From the NCBI RefSeq assembly GCF_006546625.1, contig NZ_VIAR01000001.1:310001-374000 (forward strand): a stretch of DNA of 64,000 nt, read 5' to 3'. This stretch comes from Haloflavibacter putidus (GTDB lineage: Bacteria > Bacteroidota > Bacteroidia > Flavobacteriales > Flavobacteriaceae). Shown here one piece after another: positions 52,217-62,081 of the stretch. Both the position numbers and the translations under genes were made by a program. The notes under the pieces are model-generated. The model was given only the letters and a program-made list of their open reading frames with translations, was not told the origin of the DNA and did no database searches. How positions within the stretch are numbered: position 1 is the first letter of the stretch; each line of letters opens with the position of its first letter.

Positions 52217-52759
52217 ATGAAAAAAATTATGTTAATGGCAGTAGCCATAGTTACGGTAACCCTTATGTCTTGTTCAAGTGATGACGATAGTACGCAAGCT
52301 GCTCCTAACAGTTCTGAATTAGCTGGTAGTTGGGAATTAACAGATTTTCACTACAATGGTGAAACCACTACTACAATGGCCGGTCAAAGTTTTACTACTA
52401 CTTATGATGCGCAAGGACAGGATTTTGATAATGCCGTGGTAACTTTTAACGAAGATAATACCTACACCAGTTCTGGGAGTTACGATATAGAAATTACTAT
52501 GAATACAATGGGGCAAGAAACTACCCAAACCTCTACGTTAAATGATGTTTACGGAAGCGGTACTTGGGAAGTAGATGGCAATACGCTTATAACCCAAGAC
52601 TCTTCGATGGAGCAAGAATCTCAAGCTACTATGCAAATGCTTGATGCCAACACACTAAAACTAACCGTGCCTAATTATACGCAAGCTATGCCAGATTTAC
52701 CTAACGGAGCGGAAATGGAAGTAGATATAGCTGCAGAAATGACTTTGGTAAGACAATAA
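52217..52759 (+). CDS. lipocalin-like lipoprotein
   Basis: A 180 aa lipoprotein: signal MKKIMLMAVAIVTVTLMSC, then SSDDDST (an acidic surface-export-like stretch). The mature part starts ELAGSWELTDFHYNGETT, the lipocalin_4-like opening G-x-W, with repeated strands such as NEDNTYTSSGSYDIEI and ANTLKLTV. It is Thr/Met-rich. Function is unknown. It is followed by a stem-loop that is almost the same as the next gene's terminator. Confidence 0.7.
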   Translation: MKKIMLMAVAIVTVTLMSCSSDDDSTQAAPNSSELAGSWELTDFHYNGETTTTMAGQSFTTTYDAQGQDFDNAVVTFNEDNTYTSSGSYDIEITMNTMGQETTQTSTLNDVYGSGTWEVDGNTLITQDSSMEQESQATMQMLDANTLKLTVPNYTQAMPDLPNGAEMEVDIAAEMTLVRQ

Positions 52760-52813
52760 AAACTATTTTGTTTCCCTTACGGGGAATAGAATTGGCTTTT
52801 AAAATTAAAATAG

Positions 52814-52849
52814 AACCTTTCCGGAAAATTACTTTTTGGAAAGGTTTTT
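52814..52849 (+). terminator. terminator of the lipocalin-like gene
   Basis: AACCTTTCC and GGAAAGGTT stem with loop GGAAAATTACTTTTT. A near-identical copy lies at 53517-53553. Confidence 0.7.
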
Positions 52850-52882
52850 AAGTTATTAATTTTGGCTAAAACGCAGTTAAAA

Positions 52883-53503
52883 ATGAAAAAAATAATTTAT
52901 TTTATAAGCCTATTAAGCTTTACTTTTTTATCTTGTAAAGCACAAACAGGTATAATGCCGTTAAACACTTCTAGCATAGGTAAACCTAAAAATATTTATT
53001 ATAAAGACCTTAATAACGAGTTAGATAAATATGAAGGTACTTGGAAATACCAAAACGGTTCTACAAGTTTTATTATTACGCTAGAAAAAATAGAAAAACA
53101 TTACAGCCCAGATTTTGAGATTTATTACGATTTAATGACAGGCGAATACCAGTATATAGAAAATGGTATAGAAATAATAAATACCTTACCTCAATTAACC
53201 CAAAACACAAGCAATGTACATAAAGGAAATATTGGTGGTAGTGCTATTATTGATAAGGATCAAATTCTTGTTTGTGAAGATTGCGCCCCCAACGAAAAAA
53301 GGGTAAAACTCTATTTTAACGACCCTGCCAGAGATTATCTTAATGATTCTATGGTATTACAAACCTTACAAGAAGACAATCCTGTAATAAACCAACAAGG
53401 TAAAATAAAAGTTACTATTTTAGGCGGGGAAATAATGATACCACCAAATGTGCCGCCTGCGCCCCGTATACCCTATGGTGAGTATATTATGCTAAAGCAA
53501 TAG
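52883..53503 (+). CDS. DUF6705 family secreted protein, copy 4
   Basis: A 206 aa lipoprotein-like protein; ATG 52883 gives MKKIIYFISLLSFTFLSCKA (lipobox LSCK). The core KNIYYKDLNNELDKYEGTW matches the tandem DUF6705 copies at 10-12 kb, and CEDC near residue 130 matches CIGC of copy 2. It ends GEYIMLKQ. It is 40 kb from its relatives and flanked by two near-identical terminators. A longer TTG-started frame (52862) is less likely. Confidence 0.76.
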   Translation: MKKIIYFISLLSFTFLSCKAQTGIMPLNTSSIGKPKNIYYKDLNNELDKYEGTWKYQNGSTSFIITLEKIEKHYSPDFEIYYDLMTGEYQYIENGIEIINTLPQLTQNTSNVHKGNIGGSAIIDKDQILVCEDCAPNEKRVKLYFNDPARDYLNDSMVLQTLQEDNPVINQQGKIKVTILGGEIMIPPNVPPAPRIPYGEYIMLKQ

Positions 53504-53516
53504 AGGTAAGTCTTAA

Positions 53517-53553
53517 AAACCTTTCCGGAAAATTACTTTTTAGAAAGGTTTTT
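53517..53553 (+). terminator. terminator of the DUF6705 copy 4 gene
   Basis: Stem of AACCTTTC / GAAAGGTT with the same loop as 52814-52849; one base differs across the hairpin. The rest of the gap (53554-53708) has only AT-rich sequence with CT-rich and tandem TACGCTA phrases. Confidence 0.7.
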
Positions 53554-53708
53554 TTATTTTTGCTATACGCTATACGCTTTTAGAACTGCTTGAAAAATCC
53601 ATGCACGATTCGCTTTTTAACCAATTAACGAATTCACGATTACTCGAATACACAAATTATCTAATAAGAATACCTGAAAGCCCTAATCCCTACCACCTAA
53701 AACCTAAT

Positions 53709-55505
53709 CTAGTCATTTAGTTTTAAAACGGCCATAAAAGCTTCTTGCGGTATTTCTACATTTCCTACAGAGCGCATACGTTTTTTACCTTTTTTCTGTT
53801 TTTCCAACAATTTACGTTTTCGCGAAATATCACCACCGTAACATTTTGCCGTAACATCTTTCCGTAAAGCTTTTACCGTTTCTCTGGCAATAATCTTGGC
53901 GCCAATAGCCGCTTGAATAGGAATATCAAACTGCTGTCGCGGAATTAATTCTTTTAACTTTTCGCACATTCTTTTACCAATATCGTAGGCGTTATCTACG
54001 TGCAAAAGGGCAGAAAGCGCATCTACCGTATTTCCGTTAAGCAAAACATCTACTTTTACCAATTTTGACGTGCGCATACCAATTGGCGAATAATCGAACG
54101 AGGCATAACCGCGCGAAACTGTTTTTAACCTATCGTAAAAGTCAAATACAATTTCTGCCAAGGGCATATTAAAGGTAAGTTCTACCCGCTCTGTGGTAAG
54201 ATAAGTTTGGTTAGCAATTTCGCCGCGCTTTTCTATGCATAAAGACATTACTTGCCCAACATAATCTGCTTTGGTAATTATTGTTGCTTTAATATAAGGC
54301 TCTTCTACGTGGTCTAATTTGGAAGGTTCCGGCAAATCTGACGGATTGTTTACCAAAATAACTTCTTCTGGTTCTTTTATGGTATAAGCGTGATAAGAAA
54401 CGTTGGGTACGGTAGTAATAACCGTCATATCAAACTCGCGCTCCAAACGTTCTTGAATAATTTCTAAATGCAACATTCCTAAAAATCCGCATCGGAAACC
54501 AAAACCTAAGGCAGCAGAACTTTCTGGAATAAAAACCAACGAAGCATCGTTAAGCTGTAATTTTTCCATAGAGTTGCGCAGCTCTTCATAATCGTCTGTT
54601 TCTACCGGATAAATACCGGCAAAAACCATTGGTTTTACATCTTCAAAACCTGCAATAGCTTCTGTAGTTGGATTTTTAGCATCTGTTATGGTATCTCCTA
54701 CTTTTACTTCGCGGGCGTCTTTTATACCGGTAATTAGGTAGCCAACATCGCCTGTTTTAATTTCTTTTTGCGGAAATTGTTTTAGTTTTAAAGTCCCAAC
54801 TTCATCGGCATAATAATCTTTATCGGTGTTGACAAACTTGATGTGTTGGCCTTTTTTAATACTGCCGTTTATAACTCTAAAAAAGGTTTCTACCCCACGA
54901 AACGGATTGTAAACCGAGTCGAAAATCAACGCTCTAAGCGGCGCATCTATTTTTCCGCTTGGCGCAGGAACGCGCTCTATAATAGCGTTTAAAATTTCTT
55001 CTATTCCTATTCCTGTTTTGGCACTTGCCGGGATTACTTCAGAGGCATCGCAACCCAAAAGATCTACAATATCGTCTGTTACCACTTCTGGATTGGCGCT
55101 GGGCAAATCTACTTTGTTAAGCACCGGAATTATTTCTAAATCGTTTTCTAAAGCCAAATACAAGTTAGAAATTGTTTGCGCTTGAATACTTTGAGCAGCA
55201 TCTACCACCAATAATGCGCCTTCACAAGCTGCGATAGAACGCGAAACTTCGTAAGAGAAATCTACGTGGCCTGGTGTATCGATTAAATTTAGCGTATAAA
55301 TTTCATCTTTATAAGGAAATTCCATTTGTATGGCGTGGCTTTTTATGGTAATACCGCGCTCGCGCTCCAAGTCCATACTATCTAAGAGTTGTTCTTGCTT
55401 TTCCCTATCGGTTACAGAACCGGTAAAATCTAAAAGCCTGTCTGCCAAGGTACTTTTTCCGTGGTCTATGTGTGCAATTATGCAAAAATTCCTGATGTGC
55501 TTCAT
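53709..55505 (-). CDS. lepA: elongation factor 4 (LepA), translational GTPase
   Basis: A 598 aa GTPase that back-translocates or remodels stalled ribosomes. The G1 motif AHIDHGKST is at residues 10-18, switch [10 protein letters not shown] near 79, and G4 NKVD near 133. The C-terminal LepA domain motif [20 protein letters not shown] is complete. The ATG at 55505 is preferred because six extra residues from 55523 break the usual [16 protein letters not shown] start. Intact. Confidence 0.95.
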   Translation of the reverse strand: MKHIRNFCIIAHIDHGKSTLADRLLDFTGSVTDREKQEQLLDSMDLERERGITIKSHAIQMEFPYKDEIYTLNLIDTPGHVDFSYEVSRSIAACEGALLVVDAAQSIQAQTISNLYLALENDLEIIPVLNKVDLPSANPEVVTDDIVDLLGCDASEVIPASAKTGIGIEEILNAIIERVPAPSGKIDAPLRALIFDSVYNPFRGVETFFRVINGSIKKGQHIKFVNTDKDYYADEVGTLKLKQFPQKEIKTGDVGYLITGIKDAREVKVGDTITDAKNPTTEAIAGFEDVKPMVFAGIYPVETDDYEELRNSMEKLQLNDASLVFIPESSAALGFGFRCGFLGMLHLEIIQERLEREFDMTVITTVPNVSYHAYTIKEPEEVILVNNPSDLPEPSKLDHVEEPYIKATIITKADYVGQVMSLCIEKRGEIANQTYLTTERVELTFNMPLAEIVFDFYDRLKTVSRGYASFDYSPIGMRTSKLVKVDVLLNGNTVDALSALLHVDNAYDIGKRMCEKLKELIPRQQFDIPIQAAIGAKIIARETVKALRKDVTAKCYGGDISRKRKLLEKQKKGKKRMRSVGNVEIPQEAFMAVLKLND

Positions 55506-55577
55506 AATGTGTGCCTTAACCAACTATATTTCTTTGTCTTACTAAGATTAGTAATATGGTAATATAGTGATTTTCTG

Positions 55578-55585
55578 CAAATATA
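55578..55585 (-). promoter_or_regulatory. -7 box of lepA (TATATTTG, minus strand)
   Basis: Consensus TAnnTTTG read on the minus strand, about 73 bases before the lepA ATG. Confidence 0.45.
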
Positions 55586-55674
55586 GTTTTTTGAAAATGA
55601 AAAAAAAGCGCTTCTAATCAAGAAGAAAATATTATCTTGCCTATACCAATTAAAACTTAGCAAACTATACTCTT

Positions 55675-58080
55675 TTGAAAAAAATACTAATTCTAGTCAT
55701 CGTGCTTTTTTGCTGGAGTTATAGCGGATTAGCACAATATAAAATTGACGGTAAAGTTGTTTCTCCCAATAAAAAGCCTATTGCATTTGCCAATGCTGTT
55801 TTGTACAAAATGGCAGATTCTACCCTTGTAAAGGGAACGGTAACAGACGAAAATGGTTTTTTTAACATAGAAACTCCCAAACAGGAAAACTATTATCTGA
55901 CTTTTAGTTTTGTGGGTTATACAGCTAAGCGTGTTAACATAGAAAGCAACACCAATAAAAATCTAGGCACTATTACTCTAGAAGAAGACACCGACCACTT
56001 AGACGAAGTGCAACTTACTTTTAAAAACCCCGAAATAGTAAAATTAAGTGATAGACTTGTATTTAAAGTAAAAAATACCAGTTTATCTTCGGGCAGCAGT
56101 TGGGATGTTTTAAAGCAAACCCCGGGAGTAATAACCATTCAAAATTCTTTACGGATTAAAAACAGCCCGGCAACCGTTTACATCAATAACAGAAAAGTTT
56201 ATTTAAGTGCAGATGAGCTGCAGCAGTTGTTAGAAAGTTATTCGGCAGAAAATATTCAATCTGTAGAAGTAATCACCAATCCGCCGGCGAGTTATGAAGC
56301 CGAAGGCGGACCGGTTTTAAACATTAGAACTTCCAAAACCTTGGTGCCCGGTTATAAAGGAAGCGTAAACGCCGCTTATACCCAAGCTATTTTCCCTAAA
56401 TATAAAATTGGTACAAGTCATTATTATAAAACCGATAAACTAAACTTTTTTGCCAATTACAGTTTTAATCCTAAAAAAACCTTTAAGGAAGATGAAAGTT
56501 ACATCAACTTTATAGAAAACCAGTCGGTTTTTGAAAAATGGCGAACTGATTTTGACAAGACAACGCATAGTTATGCGCACAATCTAAATAGTATTATAGA
56601 TTATAACTTAGATGATAAAAACAGGCTTAGTTTAAATTTTACCGGACTTTTATCGCCCAATACCGATATAGATAATTTGGTAAAAACCACTATTTACGAT
56701 GCGCAAAATACGGTAGATTCTACTTTTGTAACCAATAGTAATTTGGAAAACAAATTGCAAAACATTGCAACAGATTTAAGCTATACCCACACGTTTGAAA
56801 AACCGTCTACAGAACTTTCGGCAAATTTTCATTATACCTATTATGAACAGGACAAAAACCAAACGGTAAACACCAATTATTTCTTGCCAAATGGTAATTT
56901 GAGCAATACCAATAATTTTAATACTGTTGCAGAACAGGAAATTAATATTTATACCGGTCAAGTAGATTTTACAACCACTTTTGCAGAATATGGGTTTGAA
57001 AGCGGATTAAAAATTTCGCACATTAACTCTGACAGTGGAATAGATTTTTACGATATAAACTCGAATGCCAACAGTTTTGAAAACCAAAATTTGAGCGATG
57101 TTTTCTTGTATGACGAAGATATTTATGCCGGCTATTTAAGTTTTGCCAGGGACTGGGAAAAATTTAATGCAAAAGTTGGCTTGCGCTTAGAACACACCAG
57201 TAACCAAGGCGTTTCTGAAACAGAAAACACGACCAGAAATCGCGATTATACAGAGCTTTTTCCTAGTGTAAATTTAGGTTATACCATTTCAGACAAGCAT
57301 AGTTTGGCTTTTACCTACGGAAGAAAAATAAGCAGGCCGCGCTATTCGAGTTTAAATCCGTTTCGGTATTATTTAAACGAAAATAATTTTCAGACCGGTA
57401 ACCCGAACTTATATGCTTCTATAAGCAATAATTTTAATTTGAATTATACCTTTAAAAACAGCTATAGTTTTGATTTTTACTTTAGGGATAATGGCGAAAA
57501 TCCCGGGCAATTAGTTTTTCAAGACAATAATTTATGCGTATTGCGCTCGGTTTATGCCAATATGGAAGAAAGTTATTCGTACGGAATTGACTTTTTTCAC
57601 GGTCGTAGTCTAAACGATTGGTGGTATTCTCAGTTAATTTTATCGGTTTTTCACGAAGAAGAAGAATTTGTAGCTTTAGAAAGCAATAACCAATTGGTAA
57701 CTAATGAAACAGACGGTCTTTACGCTTATTGGTACAATAATGTAACTTTGTCTAAAGACGGTACTTTTAGCGGCGATTTAAGTTTGCTTTATATCTCTAA
57801 CTTGATTCAAGGTTCGTATCAAATAGAAGAAATGCTTACCTTGTCTTTTGGCCTTAGAAAAACTTTTTTGAAGGGAAAATTAGAAACAAGCCTTCGGATG
57901 GCAGATGTTTTAAACCAGCAAGCCACTTGGTTGCGCTCAGACTATTTAAACCAAGACAACGGTTTTTTTGCCCAACCCGAAAACCGCTATGTGCAATTTG
58001 GCGTAAAATATAAGTTTGGAAACAAGAATTTGCAAGACAACCAACGCAGTATAGAAAGCAAAGAGCGCGAGCGTTTATAA
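55675..58080 (+). CDS. outer membrane beta-barrel protein with regulatory-like domain
   Basis: An 801 aa outer membrane protein, TTG start at 55675. Signal peptide ends SGLAQ (21), followed by a carboxypeptidase-regulatory-like domain (IDGKVVSPNKKPIAFANAVL), a plug-like region (WDVLKQTPGVITIQNSLRI, VEVITNPPASYEAEGGPVLN) and a barrel of outer membrane protein family 3 type ending ENRYVQFGVKYKFG. The plug ends in the RT-x-K pattern of OMP_b-brl_3 rather than a full TonB box. Ligand unknown. It resembles the array receptor in layout but is not close in sequence. Confidence 0.8.
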   Translation: MKKILILVIVLFCWSYSGLAQYKIDGKVVSPNKKPIAFANAVLYKMADSTLVKGTVTDENGFFNIETPKQENYYLTFSFVGYTAKRVNIESNTNKNLGTITLEEDTDHLDEVQLTFKNPEIVKLSDRLVFKVKNTSLSSGSSWDVLKQTPGVITIQNSLRIKNSPATVYINNRKVYLSADELQQLLESYSAENIQSVEVITNPPASYEAEGGPVLNIRTSKTLVPGYKGSVNAAYTQAIFPKYKIGTSHYYKTDKLNFFANYSFNPKKTFKEDESYINFIENQSVFEKWRTDFDKTTHSYAHNLNSIIDYNLDDKNRLSLNFTGLLSPNTDIDNLVKTTIYDAQNTVDSTFVTNSNLENKLQNIATDLSYTHTFEKPSTELSANFHYTYYEQDKNQTVNTNYFLPNGNLSNTNNFNTVAEQEINIYTGQVDFTTTFAEYGFESGLKISHINSDSGIDFYDINSNANSFENQNLSDVFLYDEDIYAGYLSFARDWEKFNAKVGLRLEHTSNQGVSETENTTRNRDYTELFPSVNLGYTISDKHSLAFTYGRKISRPRYSSLNPFRYYLNENNFQTGNPNLYASISNNFNLNYTFKNSYSFDFYFRDNGENPGQLVFQDNNLCVLRSVYANMEESYSYGIDFFHGRSLNDWWYSQLILSVFHEEEEFVALESNNQLVTNETDGLYAYWYNNVTLSKDGTFSGDLSLLYISNLIQGSYQIEEMLTLSFGLRKTFLKGKLETSLRMADVLNQQATWLRSDYLNQDNGFFAQPENRYVQFGVKYKFGNKNLQDNQRSIESKERERL

Positions 58081-58396
58081 ATTCCTGCGCAGGCAGAAAA
58101 TTTTATGTTCGTTGCGCTTTGCAATTCGCTAAAAATCATTTAGCGCGTTTGTAAAATAAAATTCCAAGTCAAGCCCGGAAGGACAGCAATCGGTTGAATT
58201 TAAATTTTAGAGAATGAGATTTTTGGTATAAATCCGGAATGATGGAAACGGAGTAAATGCGGGATTTCTGAGCAGGGGTTTATACAATTCAATAAGATTA
58301 ATTATATAACATTAAAATTTGTTAAAATATACTATTTAAGTTGCAAAATCGTTTTTTTTTAGGTTCGAAGTGAACTAATCTTAAAAACTTATTATT
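58081..58396. other. non-coding gap with REP-like palindrome
   Basis: No gene is seen. It begins with ATTCCTGCGCAGGCAG (58081-58096), a REP-like palindrome of the same family as 34841-34860 and 58956-58975, followed by GCGCTTTGCAATTCGC-type AT/GC-mixed sequence. The last bases act as the leader of the next lipoprotein gene. Confidence 0.5.
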
Positions 58397-58861
58397 ATGA
58401 AAAAATTAATTTTTTTAATGTTTTTTTCGTTAAGCTTAATTGCTTGTACTAGTGAAGAAATTAGCGAAGAAAATATTTCTCAAATTGAGAATCAGCAAAC
58501 ATTAAATCAAGACATAGAATCTACTAATAGACTTCCCATGTTTAGTGTAGAATCTGACTTGGTTAGTGTTGATGATGATTGTTTTATACTAAATGTTAGA
58601 ATTTATCTACATAATGAAACCACAGGTAAATTGTTAATCGCTAATCAAAATGTAGAAACAGGTGATGTTTGTTCGGATAGCGAAAATATGGATAGGAACA
58701 ATATTTATTGCGATGGAGGAACTTTATTAAACGGCGATAGAGCTTTGCCTTCAAAATTAAAATCTGAGCATTGCTTAACAGATTTTTTAAATAATCCTGA
58801 GCATGAAGGAGTTTATGGACAGTATCTAGAAAAAAAGAGCGAATTATTAAATAGCTTGTAA
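58397..58861 (+). CDS. lipoprotein of unknown function, Cys-rich
   Basis: A 154 aa lipoprotein: MKKLIFLMFFSLSLIAC then TSEEISEENIS (acidic surface-export-like). The mature part contains five further Cys, for example in DDDCFILNVRIYLHNETTG and GDVCSDSENMDRNNIYCDGG. LHNETTGKLLIANQNV suggests a small beta-domain. I do not recognise a family. Monocistronic, with a terminator after it. Confidence 0.65.
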   Translation: MKKLIFLMFFSLSLIACTSEEISEENISQIENQQTLNQDIESTNRLPMFSVESDLVSVDDDCFILNVRIYLHNETTGKLLIANQNVETGDVCSDSENMDRNNIYCDGGTLLNGDRALPSKLKSEHCLTDFLNNPEHEGVYGQYLEKKSELLNSL

Positions 58862-58884
58862 AGCCTATAGAGATTTCAAATTTG

Positions 58885-58917
58885 AAAGCCTCATTTTAAA
58901 AATGAGGCTTTTTTTAA
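58885..58917 (+). terminator. terminator after the Cys-rich lipoprotein
   Basis: AAAGCCTCATTTT and AAAATGAGGCTTT form a 13-bp stem, followed by T-residues. Confidence 0.8.
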
Positions 58918-58955
58918 GTCAAAATTATCAAAATTGAATCTCTTTATGGAATTAA

Positions 58956-59030
58956 ATTCCTGCGCAGGCAGGAATCTTTATTTTCGTTATGCTATTCATT
59001 TCCGTCCAAAATTCCAGCGAAAGCGGGAAT
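58956..59030. repeat. two REP-like palindromes in the gap before rnpA
   Basis: ATTCCTGCGCAGGCAGGAAT (58956-58975) is near-perfect; ATTCCAGCGAAAGCGGGAAT (59011-59030) is a related variant. These belong to the ATTCC(T/A)GC...GGAAT family also seen at 34841, 34991 and 58081. The remaining DNA up to 59252 shows no gene. Confidence 0.6.
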
Positions 59031-59252
59031 CATATCTCCATCTAAAATGTCAGAATTTCCTATTTCCCGGAAAAGTATAAAAACGAACATTTCAAAAAAA
59101 TTGTTTTCTCACTAAATAATTCAAAAAATATATTGAGATAAAGTTTTAGTAAAACAATCTTTTTTGCAAGATATAAAAGAACTGCTTTATTTTAAGTACG
59201 GAAAAACCTCATTAAAATAGTGAAAAAGCATTCTTTTTCTATCTTTACCCGT

Positions 59253-59633
59253 ATGAAAGAAAGTTTTGGCAAAGACGAAAAATTAAAAAGTAAGATTCTA
59301 ATCAATAAACTTTTTACGGAAGGAAAATCTATCAAGAAATTTCCGCTTAAACTTATTTATATTCCACTAGAAACTTCCGAAAAGCAAACATTTAAAACCG
59401 GGGTTTCTGTACCTAAACGCAATTTTAAATTGGCCGTAAACCGCAATCGCATCAAACGGCTAATGCGCGAAGTTTTTAGAAAAAATAAGTATATTGTATA
59501 TTCGTTGGGACAGCCTTATGCATTTATGTTTATTTATCTTGGTAGAAAAGAAGAAAACTATCAAAAATTAGAGCAAAAAATGCAAGCTTTATTAACCCAA
59601 TTTGCTACCGATACAAAACAAGCAAGAAGATGA
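59253..59633 (+). CDS. rnpA: ribonuclease P protein component
   Basis: A 126 aa basic protein that binds RNase P RNA for tRNA 5' processing. The start is taken at ATG 59253 (MKESFGKDEKLKSKILINKL) because a TATCTTTA -7-like box at 59240-59247 precedes it and would lie inside a GTG-started version. The family RNR motif is complete: AVNRNRIKRLMREVFRKNK. Its end overlaps the S41 gene by four bases. RNase P RNA is not in the window. Confidence 0.9.
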   Translation: MKESFGKDEKLKSKILINKLFTEGKSIKKFPLKLIYIPLETSEKQTFKTGVSVPKRNFKLAVNRNRIKRLMREVFRKNKYIVYSLGQPYAFMFIYLGRKEENYQKLEQKMQALLTQFATDTKQARR

Positions 59634-61255
59634 AGAAGAAACGTTTATTAATACCCATTTTGGCCATTGGTATTTTTATAACCACCACTAGTTATAAATC
59701 AGATTTTTTTGCCATTGCCAAACAAATAGAAATATTTACTTCGCTTTTTAAGGAGTTGAATATGAATTATGTAGACGAGACCAATCCGGCAGATTTGATG
59801 GATACCGCCATTACTGCTATGCTTAACGATCTGGACCCGTACACAAAATTCTGGAACGAGCAAGAAGTAGAAGCGGCGCGTATTCAAAACTCCGGAGAAT
59901 ATACCGGCATTGGCGCCTCTATTAAAACACGCGACCATAAGATTACCATTATTCAGGCATATAAAGATTATCCGGCAGACAAAGCCGGTTTAAAGGCCGG
60001 AGACGAGATTACAAAAATTGGCGATGTAGAAGTAGCAGATTTTGATGACGATGCGGGAGAGTTGCTAAAAGGCTCCCCGGGAACTGCTGTACAACTTACT
60101 TATTTACGACAAGGAGAAAAGAAAACTACCACTTTAAAACGAGAAGCGGTTAGTTTAAAGGCTGTGCCTTTTTATAAATTGATAAACGGCGATATTGGCT
60201 ATATTGTTTTATCTAAATTTAATCGTAAAGCTTCCGCGGAAACGGCAAAAGCCTTACAAAAACTCAAAAAAGAAGGCGCAACCAAAATAATTTTAGATTT
60301 ACGGAATAATCCCGGCGGTTTACTTTCTGAAGCGGTAAACGTGACCAATATATTTGTAAACAAAGACGAAACCATTGTTACCACCAAATCTGTTATAAAA
60401 AAATATAACCAAACCTACAAAACCAAAAAAGACGCGATAGATACGCAAATTCCGTTGGCGGTTTTAATCAACGGTAAAAGTGCTTCTGCGAGCGAAATTG
60501 TTTCGGGTAGTTTACAAGATTTAGACCGGGCAGTAATTATTGGCGCCCGCAGTTTTGGAAAAGGTTTGGTACAACGGCCTAAAAAACTTACTTACGGTAC
60601 GCAGGCAAAAATTACTATTTCGCGTTACTATACGCCAAGTGGGCGTTGCATTCAAGCTTTAGATTACTGGCACCGCGATAAAAACGGAAAAGCCGTTAGG
60701 ACAAAAGCAGAAGATTATAACGAGTTTTCTACGCGCAACGGCAGAAAAGTGTACGACGGCGGCGGTATTGCACCAGATATAAGCTTAAAAACCTCTGAAT
60801 ATAGCGGAATTACCAATGCACTTTTAGAGCAAGACGCCATTTTTGATTATGCCACGCAATATTATTATTCGCATTCGTTAGAGCAGCCAAACAATTTTAA
60901 TTTTAGCGCTGCAGATTACAATGAGTTTAAAAAGTTTTTACAGAAAATTGATTTTGAGTATAAAACCCAAACCGAAAAAGAATTGCAAAACGCGCTAAGC
61001 AGCGCAAAAAAAGAAGGTTTTAACCAAGCCATTCAAAAACAATACAGCAATTTGCAAAAGGCCTTAAAAACGGCAAAAGAAGAAGCTTTAGACGAAAAAC
61101 AAGAAGAAATAACGCATTTGATTACCAGCGAAATCATTCCGCGCTATTTTTACGAAAACGGTTTATATAACTATTATATAGAAAATAATCCGGAGCTTTT
61201 AGAAGCCCAGCGTATTTTAAACAATAGCAAAAAATACAAATCTATTTTAAACTAA
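59630..61255 (+). CDS. S41 family (CtpA-like) peptidase
   Basis: A 541 aa C-terminal processing protease. An N-terminal membrane/signal segment (LLIPILAIGIFITTTS) is followed by a PDZ domain (about 90-160, YTGIGASIKTRDHKITIIQA) and the S41 core. Catalytic Ser in GKSASASEIVSGSL (about 287) and Lys in GARSFGKGLVQ (about 312) are present. The C-terminal 130 residues are helical, Glu/Lys-rich. Translation is coupled to rnpA by a four-base overlap. It acts in the periplasm. Confidence 0.88.
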   Translation: MKKKRLLIPILAIGIFITTTSYKSDFFAIAKQIEIFTSLFKELNMNYVDETNPADLMDTAITAMLNDLDPYTKFWNEQEVEAARIQNSGEYTGIGASIKTRDHKITIIQAYKDYPADKAGLKAGDEITKIGDVEVADFDDDAGELLKGSPGTAVQLTYLRQGEKKTTTLKREAVSLKAVPFYKLINGDIGYIVLSKFNRKASAETAKALQKLKKEGATKIILDLRNNPGGLLSEAVNVTNIFVNKDETIVTTKSVIKKYNQTYKTKKDAIDTQIPLAVLINGKSASASEIVSGSLQDLDRAVIIGARSFGKGLVQRPKKLTYGTQAKITISRYYTPSGRCIQALDYWHRDKNGKAVRTKAEDYNEFSTRNGRKVYDGGGIAPDISLKTSEYSGITNALLEQDAIFDYATQYYYSHSLEQPNNFNFSAADYNEFKKFLQKIDFEYKTQTEKELQNALSSAKKEGFNQAIQKQYSNLQKALKTAKEEALDEKQEEITHLITSEIIPRYFYENGLYNYYIENNPELLEAQRILNNSKKYKSILN

Positions 61256-61269
61256 AAGCTATCCAGAAG

Positions 61270-62076
61270 TTGTGGCAACAATACCAAGGTTTTATACAAA
61301 CCCCTGAACTTTGGGAAAATAATTTGTTTGAGCTAAACCAATTTAAACTTCCGCAAATTAACAAGCCGGATCTAAGTCAGTTAGAAGACATAAATCCGCG
61401 TTTGGTTTTAGGAAAACGAGCCGAACATTTCTTTAGTTTAGCAATACAAAATTCTAAAGATTATGAATTATTGGCCAATAATCTCCAAATAATTTATAAT
61501 AAAGAAACGTTGGGTGAATTCGATTTTTTTCTACGGAATATTAATCGCAAACAAAATTTACATGTAGAATTGGTCTATAAATTTTATGTGTACGATCCCA
61601 ATTTCGAAGCGGAAATGGACAGATGGATTGGTCCTAACCGTAAAGACAGTTTGACCCGAAAAATAAAGCATCTTAAAACGCATCAATTACCTTTATTATA
61701 CCAACCGGAAACTACAGAAATTTTAGAAAATGTGGCTATAGATGTACAAAATTTAGAACAAGAGGTATGTTTTAAAGCTAATTTATTTCTTCCTAAATAC
61801 ATGCAAAGCAAAAATATTGCGCCTTTAAATTCTGCTTGTATAGTTGGTTATTATTTAAAGAAAGAAGAATTTACCAAAAAAGATTATGGCAATTTTGAAT
61901 ATTTTTCTCCCAAAAAACCAGATTGGCCAATTTTGTCCGAGTCACAGCAAGAATGGTTTTCCTTTACGGAAATAAACCGGCAGTTAGAACAACTTTTTGC
62001 CAATAAAAAATCTGCTTTGTTATGGATAAAAAAATCGGCAACTACCTTTGAGCGTTGTATGGTAGTTTGGTGGTAA
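61270..62076 (+). CDS. DUF1853 family protein
   Basis: A 268 aa protein of DUF1853. Family signs are LGEFDFFLRNINRKQNLHVE and LVYKFYVYDPNFEAEMDRW, a core that resembles restriction-endonuclease-like folds with an acidic pair (GEFDF, HVELVYKFY). The starting codon is TTG at 61270, 14 bases after the S41 gene, so the two are probably cotranscribed. Function unknown. It ends with VVWW and is convergent with the methyltransferase gene. Confidence 0.75.
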   Translation: MWQQYQGFIQTPELWENNLFELNQFKLPQINKPDLSQLEDINPRLVLGKRAEHFFSLAIQNSKDYELLANNLQIIYNKETLGEFDFFLRNINRKQNLHVELVYKFYVYDPNFEAEMDRWIGPNRKDSLTRKIKHLKTHQLPLLYQPETTEILENVAIDVQNLEQEVCFKANLFLPKYMQSKNIAPLNSACIVGYYLKKEEFTKKDYGNFEYFSPKKPDWPILSESQQEWFSFTEINRQLEQLFANKKSALLWIKKSATTFERCMVVWW

Positions 62077-62081
62077 GTGCT

